Positions 1-12,500 of a stretch of 64,000 bases of DNA are shown here, piece after piece (positions within the stretch are counted from its first letter, which is position 1; every line of letters starts with the position of its first letter). Source of the DNA: Archilochus colubris. Taxonomy: Eukaryota; Chordata; Aves; Apodiformes; Trochilidae. The notes under the pieces are model-generated. The model worked only from the letters and a program-made list of their open reading frames with translations, made no database searches and was not told the DNA's origin. Where the stretch lies: assembly GCA_023079485.1 (NCBI GenBank), contig CM041084.1:23030609-23094608 (forward strand), written 5' to 3'. Position numbers and translations under genes: made by a program.

Positions 1-564
1 AGAGTTGCCTTTAGCAAGATGGAAGTACAACTGCAGCAACTTGAGCTATGCATTAAGGAAAAAGATTCAGAACTTTGCCAGTCCTACAAAGAAATAAAAG
101 ACCTGAAAGAGCAAGGCAAAGCTGAAAGAGAAATACTTAAGAAGAAGATACTAGAACTGGAAAAGACACTAGTGGAGAAAGTTGCTGCTGCTCTCGTCAG
201 TCAGGTTCAGCTAAATGCAGTTCAAGAGCAAAGGGATTTCCTGCAGGAAATTCCAGAAGCTTCAAAACATGTGGAGGAAACAAGTCAGAATGTCCAAATG
301 GAGAGTTTGAGTGATAGGATGGAAAGTGAGGTGGAATCAAGATTAGCACTCTTAACACAGAAGCTCAGTGAGATGGAGGACCAACTGGTAATGGTAAATA
401 GTGATTTGGAGCTAGAAAAAGAAAATGTAAAAGTTGCACAGGAGGAAGTTAAAGTGAAAGAAGAAAAACTCTTAGAACTTCAGCAATTGCTGGAAGAGAT
501 TCAAGAAAAGCACAAAGGAGAGATTCAGAAATACTTTAACCAAGAAGTAACACACACATATCAG
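1..564 (+). CDS. AKAP9: AKAP9 coding exon a (5' end open)
   Basis: Coiled-coil exon, about 182 residues read through from the first base, ending at CAG|GTAACT in phase 0. A TTTAG at 10-14 could be an acceptor, with the exon starting at 15. The frame upstream of it is also open to the window edge, so I keep the longer reading. Confidence 0.85.
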
Positions 565-3500
565 GTAACTAGATACCATTTTCCTTTGTGTTATTGTCAC
601 TAAAATCTGTTGTTTCAGGTAAACTATAATGCATTAAACACTTATTGGTAATGGTGATCCAAATATTCTGCTTTGTGAGGTAGGCCTTCATTTCTCTTAT
701 TATTCCTGGAGTTACAAAGAAGAGAAGAGTGTAATTTAAAGTGATTCCCACTATGACTTTCCACTTCATATTAAAACCACTTTGTCTCTCATTAATGTAG
801 AGATATTTTGAATTTTGGACAGAGAATTCCTTATTCTTTCTTGGAATTGGCATAGAATGGAGTTATTACACTTCTACATGGCATGGAGGTAGAGAGATAA
901 AAGTTAAAGGAATAAAAATTATCTAAGAGGGTTCAGAATGATGTGGCAGTCATAAAAACTTATTTGTTCAGGGTTTTTTTGGAGGAGAGGTTTGTTTATG
1001 TATGGTTTGACTTTGTTTCATTTTTTTCTTGCTTTCCAAAGATATATCTTATCAGTAGTTTTTTACTGGTGTATTTCTTCTTATTTCCATGCACTGCTGG
1101 CTGTGCCTCTGAATTAAAAACCTCTAGTCAAAGCTGACTATGCTTGATAGCTCAAACATGGGCTTGATTGCTGAAAGTCTTGAGTTCAGGGACATAATGG
1201 GTTCTATGACCTTTCATCCAAATGCAGGTTGAGTGAACCTCATAACTATCTTATAAATTTAATATTATCAGTCTTTATTTCCTACTCTGTGTTTACCTTC
1301 TTCCTTGTACTGCCTACGTGGTGTAGCCAATTTCTGCTTGCAGTTCATTAAACTGTAAGAAGACAGTTTACACTCACCCATTTTATGGGAAGTGATGTAG
1401 GAAAATGGTACTCCAGTCTTAATTTTTTGAGGCTGTGTTAATCCAAATAACAAACACTTCTTTTCCCCTATGTTTTTTTTTCATCTGTGGCTTTCTAAGT
1501 TGGTGTGAAAGTGTCAATGCTGTTAATTGCATTTACAATGCTTTGTAAGATTTTTTACAATTTTCTATATCTGGTGTTTGCTTTGTAGGTAGGAGCACAA
1601 CTCGTGGAAAGTCAAAAAGAAAATGAGCTTATCTATGAACTTGAACTAGAGCAAGTTAAAGAAGAGGCTGCTGCTGCTAAGGAAGAACTGAAGAGTTACA
1701 AAGAAAAGGGAAAAAACCTTCAGCAAGAACTAGCAGTAAGAACCAAATTGTTCCATATTGTATTTAAAGCAAATGATTATACAAGGCTTACTGTGCAAAC
1801 ATGTATGCTCTATTTTTTTTTTAAATACTGTACTGAGAATGCCTCTAAGAAAAACAGCTGCTCAGGACCTACTGTCAGTGGAATAAAGCTCATGCTGTAG
1901 GCTAAATCTTTGCTTGTTGCCCAAGTACATAGTTTTACAGTCCACTACAGTGCAACAGTGGATCTGGAGCTTTATTTCATAGGAATAACCACATGTTATA
2001 ACTACTTTGAAATGGGACTAAACTGAATTATAATTCTATAGAGGATTGTTTGGGTTTTAGATATTTTTAAAAGTATTTGAAAGGACTGCAATTCAGATTC
2101 TCCATATTTACAGGTAAAAGAAGCAAGTTTGATACATCTTCAGGAAGACCTGTGCAAAGTCAAAGAGAACCTAGTTCAAGCAGAAGAGAGGCTTGCAAGT
2201 TACATGAGAAAGGACGAGGAAATGGCAAAAGCTGAAAGCAAGAAGGATGCAGAAACATTGTGTGATATGTCAAACAGTGAGTCTGTTCTAATTAGAAAAA
2301 GCTCCTCATCACAAACAGACAAGACTGTAGAAATCAACAGCTGTATCCAAACTTCACCAGTCCTTGTTAAAAATGCAGAAATCCAAATTGATTTGCAAAA
2401 TGGATGTTCTTCAGAAGAGATGGCAGAGATCATAAGAGAATTTACTGAAAAAATTGACCAAATGCAAGAACTCCATGCTGCTGAAATCATGGACATGGAG
2501 ACAAGGCATATTTCTGAATCTGAAGCATTAAAGAGAGAGAAGTTTGTTGCAGTGCAAGTATTGACTGAAGAGTGTAATGCTTTAAAGGAAACTCTAGAAA
2601 CTCTACAAGCTAAAGAGGTATGTGTCCAATTTTAAATTCATTGAACCACTTTGGTTCCTACTTTTGCTCCTGCTACAAAATTTCCCATTTGTAGTCTGTT
2701 AAGTGTGAACCACCAAATGTTCACTGTAAAGCTTTTAAGAAGATCAGTGTTTCCACGACCTGCAGAGAGATTGTCAACCCCTTCCTCATCAATTCTAGTC
2801 TGGCAGTGTGCTCAGGTATCAGATATTTCCTTGTGCCTTGGACCTGTCCTGCTCTGTGAAGTGGGGACAAGTGTAGGTCACATTACTGAATGCCATCTTT
2901 CTCATCTCTGTTTTGATTACTTTGATTGTGGGGGAAACAAAACAAAGGAAGGAGGCTCATCTATTTCCTGCTCCTTAGAATTAGCTCCCTTATTGTGAAT
3001 GGGTTTGGGGTGATTAAAGATTTGATTGCTTTCTTTTCTTAATATAGGGAAACCCAGTTTCTGGATTAGCACATTCTCCACCGTATCAAGCTAGAAATGG
3101 AGGTTCTAGTGGTAAGAAATTTTTTTCTATAGGTTGTAAACAATATTATAAATTAAATCTGCTTTTTTAAAAATATTTTTTTTATTTTTGTGTTTTAAGA
3201 AATAAAACTGACTATTCCCCAGATAAAAGCAGAAGCTTATCACACTAAGAAAAAGAGCTAAGCATGCCATCTCTGTTAATTTGCTGCAGAAGGGAAATGA
3301 CTAGGAGTGGAGACAGATTGAGTTGAAGCATCAGATGATATGTTTTTTCCTTCCCACTGATGTTCCTGCATTCTTCTTACATATTACATTATCTCTGCCC
3401 CATGGCAGGGGGGTTTGAACAAGATGATCTTTAAGCTCCTTTTTCATACACAAAGGCTAAGCTTACAAGGGGTGGTCATTTTGCACTGTTTGTGCAAGTA

Positions 3501-6500
3501 GTTGTTTATCTTTTAGAAGAAGACTAGGATTTTAAAGTTTTGTGTTGCTATTACTGCTTTGAAACTGAAAAATTATAGAACAGGTTGTTTCCAGGCTTAG
3601 AATCAACTCTGATGACATGCAACCACCTGTTACAAAAAAAAAAAAAATACCCTTCTTTTGATGCCTGTTCTTCAAAGTTCCACAGGGATCCAGCTTTCAT
3701 GTTTTTCTCTTCTTTTATTTTAGACTCGAGTTCAGACTGGAGTCAAGGAATATATCTTGCTCAGACCCAGGGATCTGACACAATATCTGAAGGAATAGAT
3801 GAAGGTGAAACTTCAACAGATTTACTTCCAAAAAAAATCAAGGTAAAATAGAGCTGATCATTTTTATTATGGAACAAGAGCTTAGATTAGCTGCTGCTAG
3901 ATTAATGAAAAGAGAAACATTTAGATAACTTTTAAAATACTGGCTGTTTTAATACATCTTAATGATGTGCATTTCTGCTTGTTCAGTTAGCTTAAATATG
4001 ATTTTTGTAACTGTAGGCTTGTACTCAATCATGATTACAAGAAATATAACTGCTGTTACTTATAATTTATTGGAATGACAAATGACAGTCATATATTACA
4101 TAATTATGTAGATTCTGTTATAATAGGGGCAGAAGAATATCTGTATTATGCAAGTTAACAAATGCATTTATTATAAACAACAAGGGTATCAAGCTTTTAA
4201 CTGTTTTTCTTTTTTTTAAAAAAAAAGTAAGTCTTTTGCAGAAAAACCCTAGCTAATAGTCATTTCAAAAAGTAAATTGCAAACTTCACCTGAAATATTC
4301 CCAGGACACTGTTTTTTAATGTCACTTTCCATCAAGAACCATTTGGAAATCTGAATATTGATTTGTCAGATGAACTTCGAGAATTTTCATCTGAAACTGG
4401 GGAAGTTCAGCTGTTTGGCAGATAAAAAGATGTCTTTGATATGAGGAAGCAGAAGTAGTTCCTTTATGCTGATCAATTTAGAAGTACCATAATTCCAGTA
4501 TGGATGAAATAGGATTATTGTTGTTGTTGCTGTTATTATTAATTATATTAGGACTCTTATTACTGATTTTTTTTTTATTTGTTGTAGGGCTTGCTGAAAG
4601 CAGTCCATCATGAAGGCATACAGGTGCTGTCTCTCACTGAATTTCCATATGGTGAAAGAGAGATGCCATCTCTTAAGCAGGAGCCAGAATCTTGGCTTGA
4701 GGAAAGAAAAGCTCTTCTAAGCACCATTTCATCTTTGAAAGATCTAATTGCAAAAATGCAACTCCACAGAGAAGCTGAGGTATAAATAATATCATAAAAT
4801 TCTGTCTAAATAAAAAAAAATTGTGATAACATTAGAAGGCACACTTACAATTCAGGTTTAAATGCTCTAAATATGCCTGTACCTCTATTACTCTAGTAGA
4901 GTACTGCTACAAGGCAAAATATTTCAAAAACTTGTAACAGAACTGCATGTTTCACTCTCTGATAATATATCTTAAATTACAGCTTGTATTTGTTCTGTGC
5001 GTGACTGCTATTAACTATATAGACCCACCTTTTAAAAGTAATTCTATTTTGATAGCATGTTTCCATTAGCAGTTAAATTAGCCTTTTAAATGCTGTTATT
5101 TATTGGTGTAGTAGAACTTTGATGCTATTTAAAAGATAGTGTAGTGAGAGAAAAGAAAGGAAAATTGTTTCAAATATAAACAAGACTACCACATCTCTTA
5201 AAAGCCATTAGGACTTGCCTGTCTAGTTACTCCCATAAGAATGCTGCATATATGTAGGTAGTTTATATTACTTCTGCATTTCCTTCAACATGCTAAGTGG
5301 GGAAATTATAAAATTCAGTCTTCATCCACAATATCTGCACAATATCCCACATAGTTCTATGGGAGCTTAGGAATGTAAATGTAACATCATAAAAATGAAA
5401 AGGGTGGTGTGATACAGTAATATAAACAATAACTACATGGGGCTAAGTTTTCAATTTTAAAAAGTTTAATTGCTTCCATCCTAAGCAGATAAAAGTTTCA
5501 CATTAATGCATGCATAGGAAATTACAATGTGTACAATACATACATACATTTGTATGAATGAACATTACACAGCTCTTGAGGAAGAGCTCAGTATTCTACT
5601 GAAAACACCCACTTTACACAAAACAATGATGACTCTCCTTGATGTAATCTTTGAATTCTGCTGTTTACATTTTCTTTACACCACTGCAGATTTACGCAAG
5701 TACTGAATCTCCTGAAGGTGTCTCAGACTGGCGAGGAGAACTTCTGCAAGCTATTCAACAGCTTTTTGTAAAAGAACAAAATGTTCTTCTTGCTGCTTTT
5801 CAAAATGAACTTGCAGAACTGGGCACAAGAGATGCAGTTGTACTGATGAATCAGCTAGAGCACAGACTACAAGAGCAGGTAATATAAAGCATACTTTATG
5901 TTTTATACATGAAGTATACGTCTGTCTACGTTAGTTTTTAATTTTTAATATATAAATCCATTTACAAATATATCTATTAATAGTATTTTTGGCAGTCTAA
6001 TAGTGAAAACAAAGATTCATAGAAGAAATGTCTTTAAAAAGAAAAACATGATGTGGGAAAGAGACTTTTGGGTGCAAAAGCTGTAGGAAAAGTTCATCCT
6101 TCAGCAATAAATTTGAATTAAACAAATTAAATACAAATTTTTTAAGCTTGATATCAGTAAGTTAAGAATTGTGATACACTGTCTAAGAGAAAAGGTAGCT
6201 TATATATATGAGGCAACTTGTACAGAAGAGGAAGGGCTAAGGCTGCTATTGGATGGAGGGAGGTCTGTTATCTCCTCTGGAACATGGAAGAATCCATGAG
6301 GAAAATTACAATTTGCTGTAAAAAATTAGCTTTTCTACTTCCATAATTTAGATGCCTAGTAGCAGTTCTTCCCAATATTGTAATATTGACTTACTTATGA
6401 CAAAAATGTTTTTAATCTGTATGCACTATGAATATATAAGTTAAAGTAATATCCACACCACAGATACCTAAAAGGAATCTGGAGTTTTATTTTTAAATGT

Positions 6501-9500
6501 TTCTAATGCTAATAGGCCACTAATCAGAGTGCAGCAATGGACTGTCTTCAGAATGCAGACAGAAGAAGTTTGCTGATGGAGATTCAGGTATTAAATGCTC
6601 AGATGAACAGTAAGAAAAATAATCCAAAGAGAGAACAAGAGAGTGATTCAAAAAGCCAAGGTGAATTTTTTTGTAATATATGTCTATTTCCAGATGCTTT
6701 TATGGTAGTGCTTGTAACATTGTAGCTGAAAAAAGTACTGACTTTCTTTGCTCTCTGATTTTGATACTTGTGTTCTAAGCATGCATACTTTTCTTTCTTT
6801 TTTTTTATGTAAAAAAACCCTAAGTTTTGCAAAAACTAAAAGTAAGATACAGTCTGTGATCCTATGACTTGTATGGAATCAAAAGTGACACAAAGTTATT
6901 TCAATTGCTTTAAAATCTGGGCTTGTATTTTAAGGTTGTTTTCCATGTATGCTTTTCAGTGCTTAGGTTCAGCAGCTTTGAAATTATCTACGTTGGATAG
7001 TCAGTCATAATGAGTAAACTAAGAAGCAATTAGAATCAACATCAAAAATTTCAGAGAACAGGTATACTTTAAAATTAAGTAAATGCTCACTGCCAGTGTT
7101 TTGTCACAAAAATTTTGTCCCAAGTATACATACATACCTAAATTTAGTTATGTTAGTTATAATCTGATCAACAGATATCAATACAGTTGTGCACATGGCC
7201 TTTTAAAGAAGTTGAAGGGTTTGAAGTAATTTTTTGGAAAGTGTGAAAGGTATTCCAGTATAAAAGGAACAGTTTTGCTTTCACTCCACTGTTGAAAGAA
7301 TATATTTTAAACTATCACTCCTAGTGATAACCCTGTGGTCGTTCTCCATGCTAGGGGAAACGTTAGGCAAACAGACAGTGGTGTTTGTTTACTAATTAAT
7401 TTCATATTAATGGTACTCTCATTAGAAATGCTGGAGTATAATATGCAGCAAAAGCAGTCACAGATACTGGAGATGCAAGTGGAGCTCCGGAGTATGAAGG
7501 ACAGAGCAGCTGAGCTGCAGGAACAGCTGAATTCAGAGAGAATGGTGGGTGCTGAGCTGAAGAATGAACTTGCACAAGCCAAGCTGGAGCTTGAAACAAC
7601 CCTTAAAGCACAGCACAAGCACTTCAAGGACCTAGAAACCATCAGGTGCGACTATCAGTGCAAACTCTGTGTTGGCATTTTTGGTTGATTTTTTCTATGT
7701 TGTCTTAAATCATAACACTGATGTTATTATGGAGGTTGGTCTCATGAAATGGAAATGATTATCAGTTTTTCTGTGCAATGTATCTGACAAGAACAGACCT
7801 CTGATCCATATGACAAAAAAAATGTAATTCTATAGATTATCTGATTCATAGTTTGATTTAGTGATTTATTAATATCCAGTGTGTTTGTAAATTTCAACAC
7901 ACTTAGACTACTGCATACAAGCTAATAAGTGAACTATATTAAAGGTTTTTCTGCTTCTAAAATTGAACATAGAGAACAAATTTGCAGAGTTAAGACAACT
8001 TTGCAAGTAATTCTATATGAAATGTTATACCTATTATTTTTCCAGTGCTACTTTGGCATAGCCAACAGCAGAGCCAAATATTTGGCACTCAAGAAAGCCA
8101 TTGTTTTAATGCCTTTAGGTGATGAATGTGTCTCTGCATAGTATCTTAATGTTCATCTCAGGCATAACAAATTAAGACAGTTTAAATAGGTGATAGTTTA
8201 CAGATGACCTTATAGATGGCCTTATAGACTTTATAGACCATCAAAAATGAGACTCTGTAGCAAACTGATGGAAAACTGATTTGTAAAAAGATGAAAATTC
8301 TGGACAGTTTCTTTCTTATTCCATCCCCAGTATAGTTGTGGGTTTTTTTGCCTTGAGACACATGGTAGCAAGATACGTTTCCCCTGCATTCTTTCAGATT
8401 TTGGGAGGTGATTGGATTAATTTGAATGCTAGCTGCCACTGAGTCACCATTTATTAAAAAATCATTTTTGAGTTATACAACTCTCCCTTTTGAGTTAGGA
8501 GTTTTCTTCTAAATTGCCTTTTCACTGTTATTCTATCACACGAGCAGTTTTTTCAGCACACAAGATGGAATCAGTACCAAGTAACTGATATTACTGTGAT
8601 AGGATAGGATTCATTATCTAATCTAAAGGCTGTCCATTTCTCCTTCAGGACTGAAGTTAAAGAAAAATCAACTGAGATAGATATTCTCAAGGATACAATG
8701 GCCAGTGAACAGAAAAAATCAAGAGAGCTACAATGGGCTTTGGAAAAGGAAAAAGCTAAAATGGAACGCAGTGAGGAAAGAGGAAGAGAAGAGCTTGAGG
8801 TATTCCATAATGCCAAATGTCCTGAAACATCAAGGAGCATGCAAATAGTCTTTTGGTTAACATTTTATCTCAGCTGTTGTTTTTGTCCACTGTGTGCTCC
8901 ATTTTCTGTCTTCAGCAGCAGTACCTTATAACTAGAGCTGAAGAAACCCACATAGAAGCTTTTTGGAAAAGAAAGGAAAAGTTCTGATGCAAATTCCATT
9001 TAAATCAATAGGAGTTTTGAAACTGCACCTGTCAGGACCAAGATGAAAAGATTCTACTTCGTGTAGTAGCCCTCAGATATTCAAGGGGAAAGGATATGGC
9101 TAACATAGCTACACTTAGGCTCCACCACAACTTAACTCATGAAATACACTATTTAAGAATATTATTATTATTATATTTATTGTTAATTTTCATTTGAAAG
9201 TCATCAGTTTCACCTCATGAAAACCAAACTAGGGAGTTAACTTTACAAGGAGATACATTATTAGCTTCCTTGGCATCTCTGCAGTATCTGATGTAGTAAA
9301 GGAGAGAACAGGTATCCTAGTACAAGTATTAAGACAAAAAAGCATTCACTTCAGCACCATAGATTTATTTGTATCTTGAAATCTTAACTTGAAAAATCAC
9401 TGTCATCAGTTTAGAAAGTAAAAGCAGATACCTTGCAAACAGCTACAGTTCTGAAGTTTCCCTCATTAAAAGCTATGTTACAAATACTCTTATGAGGTGA

Positions 9501-12500
9501 TCTGATTTTAAAAGAAAGACACTTGTATTATATGTTAATATCAGATATGACTGCAGCATTCAGGGTATGGTCACATTAATTATGAATACCAAAACCTGTA
9601 ACAAAGCAGCCTGTGTAGAGGTAGCATATTTGCAGTTTTCAGGCGATAATTAAAAGCATACACCAGAGGCTTTAATCAATACTTTTCTTCTGTTTCCTTG
9701 TGAAAGGATTTAAAGTTTTCACTTGAAGATCAAAAACAAAAGAACTTAGAGTTAACAAAACTTTTGGACCAAGAGAAGCAGCTGTCAACTGAACTGCAAC
9801 AGAAAATTGAATCTCAAGAAGCACTGAGTGCTGCCCAGCTGTCACGTGAGCAGGGCCGTAATTCTGAGTTGCTGGTGCTCCTTGAATCAGAGAAGGTTCG
9901 AGCTCTCGAAATAAGCAGTGCCCTAGAAAGGGAAAAAGAGCTATGTGCTCAGCTTCAAAGTGCTGAAGATAAGGGTCAAGCTGGAACACCTACTCCATCT
10001 GAGGAATTGCTTAAAGAGCTACAGAAACAAATGGATGAAAAGCATGATCGTATCGTGGAGTTGGTAAGTGAGATGGAGAAGTATAAACTGGAATCTGTGC
10101 AAGTGAGACAGCAAATGGAAAAAGAAAGGCAGATGCAGAGGAAAGCATTACAAGCAGAACAAGATGCTAACATAATAGCACAAAAGAAACTCCATGACCT
10201 GGAGTCCAAAGTGGAAGACCTTCAGTGGCAACTTGGGGAAAAGAAGCAAGAAGTTCATAAATTAGGGAATGAAATGAAGAAGTTGCAGGAAATAATCCAA
10301 GAATTACAGAAAAAAGAGCAGGAGAATGAAAGAAGAAAGGAAGCTGAAAGGACACCAAGCCACAATCCGAATGAGGTACAGTAGGACTGAGAGCAATGTG
10401 TAATACTGGCCTGTGCTATTTAGCTTTTATTTCTGTTATTCAGGTAGCAGTGGGTCTCACTGTGCCTTTGCCCAATCTGTGAAATAGAACACAGATTACA
10501 AAATACAGGCACCAGATAAATGGAAAGGTAAAGCATGGCAGTTTTGCTACCTGAAACTATTCACACACATCCTCTAAGAACAAAGTTGTAGAGGTGTGTG
10601 GGGAGGAGCATGAGCAGGAGGAATGCACCTGAATGTATACACACACTTTGTGTCTCAGTGTAGAGGAATATTCCCTGCACCCAGTTACAGGAATGAGCTA
10701 TTCCTACACAGGAATGCTTCAGGTCAGTGCCCTTAATCTTTAGTTCATAAACTATTTAAAAGTGATGTCCCAAGAACTTCGATAATTAAACAGTAAGGAA
10801 TCAAACAAAAATATGCATGAATATGTATCTGTTAGCAAACAAAATCAAAAGAAATCAAGTCAAAACATTAATTTCAGAATTTAGTCTAATTTTTAGATGA
10901 ATGAAAGGTGGAACTACTGTTGCCTGTACATTTTTCTCTCTCATAAAAGGTCTGGAAAGTTTTGAAGCTATTTTCAGATTACTTTTAAAACCCTTTTGAA
11001 ACTTTTCTGTAGGAAATAAGTGTTGCTGAGTGGGTGATCTGTGGGTAGTATGAGGGCTGACAGACTTGCCTCTTGGCTGACCATGTTTTTGCCCATTCTG
11101 TATCATTCCATGCTTTTTGGCAGCTGTCTGTCTGTAGAGGCAGGAAGGAAATCTTAGAATTTAGAAGGGATTTTTTTTAGAATTAGAAGGAATCTAATTT
11201 AGATACTGTTTTAATCTTCTGAAGCATTGGAAACTACTCACAGATAGAGGCATCAGCTTTCCTGCCACCCTCAGTTTATCCACCTTGCTCTTCTACTCAG
11301 AGGTAACTACCAATAGTATATGGTCACTGGTTCCAGTATGGGCTTCCTGGGTCCATGGGTCCTGCCAGGGAAATCAGGCTTCCTGTGGGATCACAACCTC
11401 CTTCAGGTACCTCCATCTGCTCTGGTCTGTGGTCCTCCAGGAGCTGCAGTGTGGACATCTGCTCCACGAGGGCAGGCTCAGCAGGGTCTTCATCATAACC
11501 ATAGTGGTAGTGGATCAAGGGTTGGACTTGATGATCTCAGAGGTCCTTCCCAACCTGGATGATTCTGTCATTCTGTGTCCTTAAAGACTGCAAAAGCATC
11601 CTTGCTCCAGCACCTGGAGCATCAAAACCTGTCCACACAAACCCAATACACATTTGCAACGCTGGTTTTTTTCTCATTGGTAGCACACCATGGTCAAACA
11701 TCCACAGGCACAGCTGTAGACTTTGGTTTCCTTGGGGAGTGGCAGCATCTCTTCCATGGCCAACATTGGTGGGGGTGTTAGTGAGGCTGAGGAGCACATG
11801 TTCAGTGGGTTGTTTCACTTATATCACCATCAGTGCTATAGTTACCTGTGACTGGGGATGCCCATGACCTTGGGGGGCTTTCCCTGTCCTGAATGGATCC
11901 CTATAACACTTGGGTGCAGTTGCCCAGATTCCATGTACAGCTGGGAAGGGAGCTGCTGGCAGAAGAAACAGAAATCTGAGTGGCTTCCTGCCAGCCGAAG
12001 GTGTTGAATGGCTTTGCACTGTAGCTGTACAATTCCTAAATCTCAGTCAAAAGAGGCATCACACTGTACCATCCACAATTAATGGTTTGGTGGTACACTG
12101 CCACAGTAGTGTAATCACACTCAGCTCCATTCAGTGTCAGAATTGTTTGTTCTTCAGTTTCTGAGTGTGTTTCAGAATGAAATGTTTCCATTTTAAAGCA
12201 CTGTACCACATGCATTCCATATATATATCTAAAAATACATATTTATTTACAGACCATTTGGGATACACCCAATGACAGAACAAGAAACTGGATTCTCCAG
12301 CAAAAAATGGAAGGAGGAGAGATGAATGAATCAACATACCCCACACTGACTGGAGGAGGGGAACTCTCTACTGCTACTGAAATTCTGGAAAATGTCAGAC
12401 AAAAGCTGCAGAATGCATCTCCAAAGCTGAAACAGTTGGCTCGGAAAGCTGCAAGCAGGTTAGGCCAGTCTTCAGCTACTTGATTTTGTTAACAGCAAGC

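Larger units (their letters stand above)
10376..12252 (+). other. AKAP9: AKAP9 intron with interspersed repeats
   Basis: A 1.9-kb intron. The first 0.9 kb shows nothing recognisable. The second half, about 11320-12170, is GC-richer, has no sustained coding pattern and holds a CR1 tail plus a degenerate repeat, listed separately. Confidence 0.7.

Noticed and set aside
1593..1735. Alternative acceptor at TAGGTAG|GAG for AKAP9 exon b
   Set aside because: Using the second AG removes four bases and breaks the frame, whereas 1589 keeps phase 0 with both neighbours.
11537..11818. 93-codon minus-strand frame in the AKAP9 intron
   Set aside because: Falls in the composite repeat; an opposite-strand frame overlaps it, and neither resembles a transposon protein.
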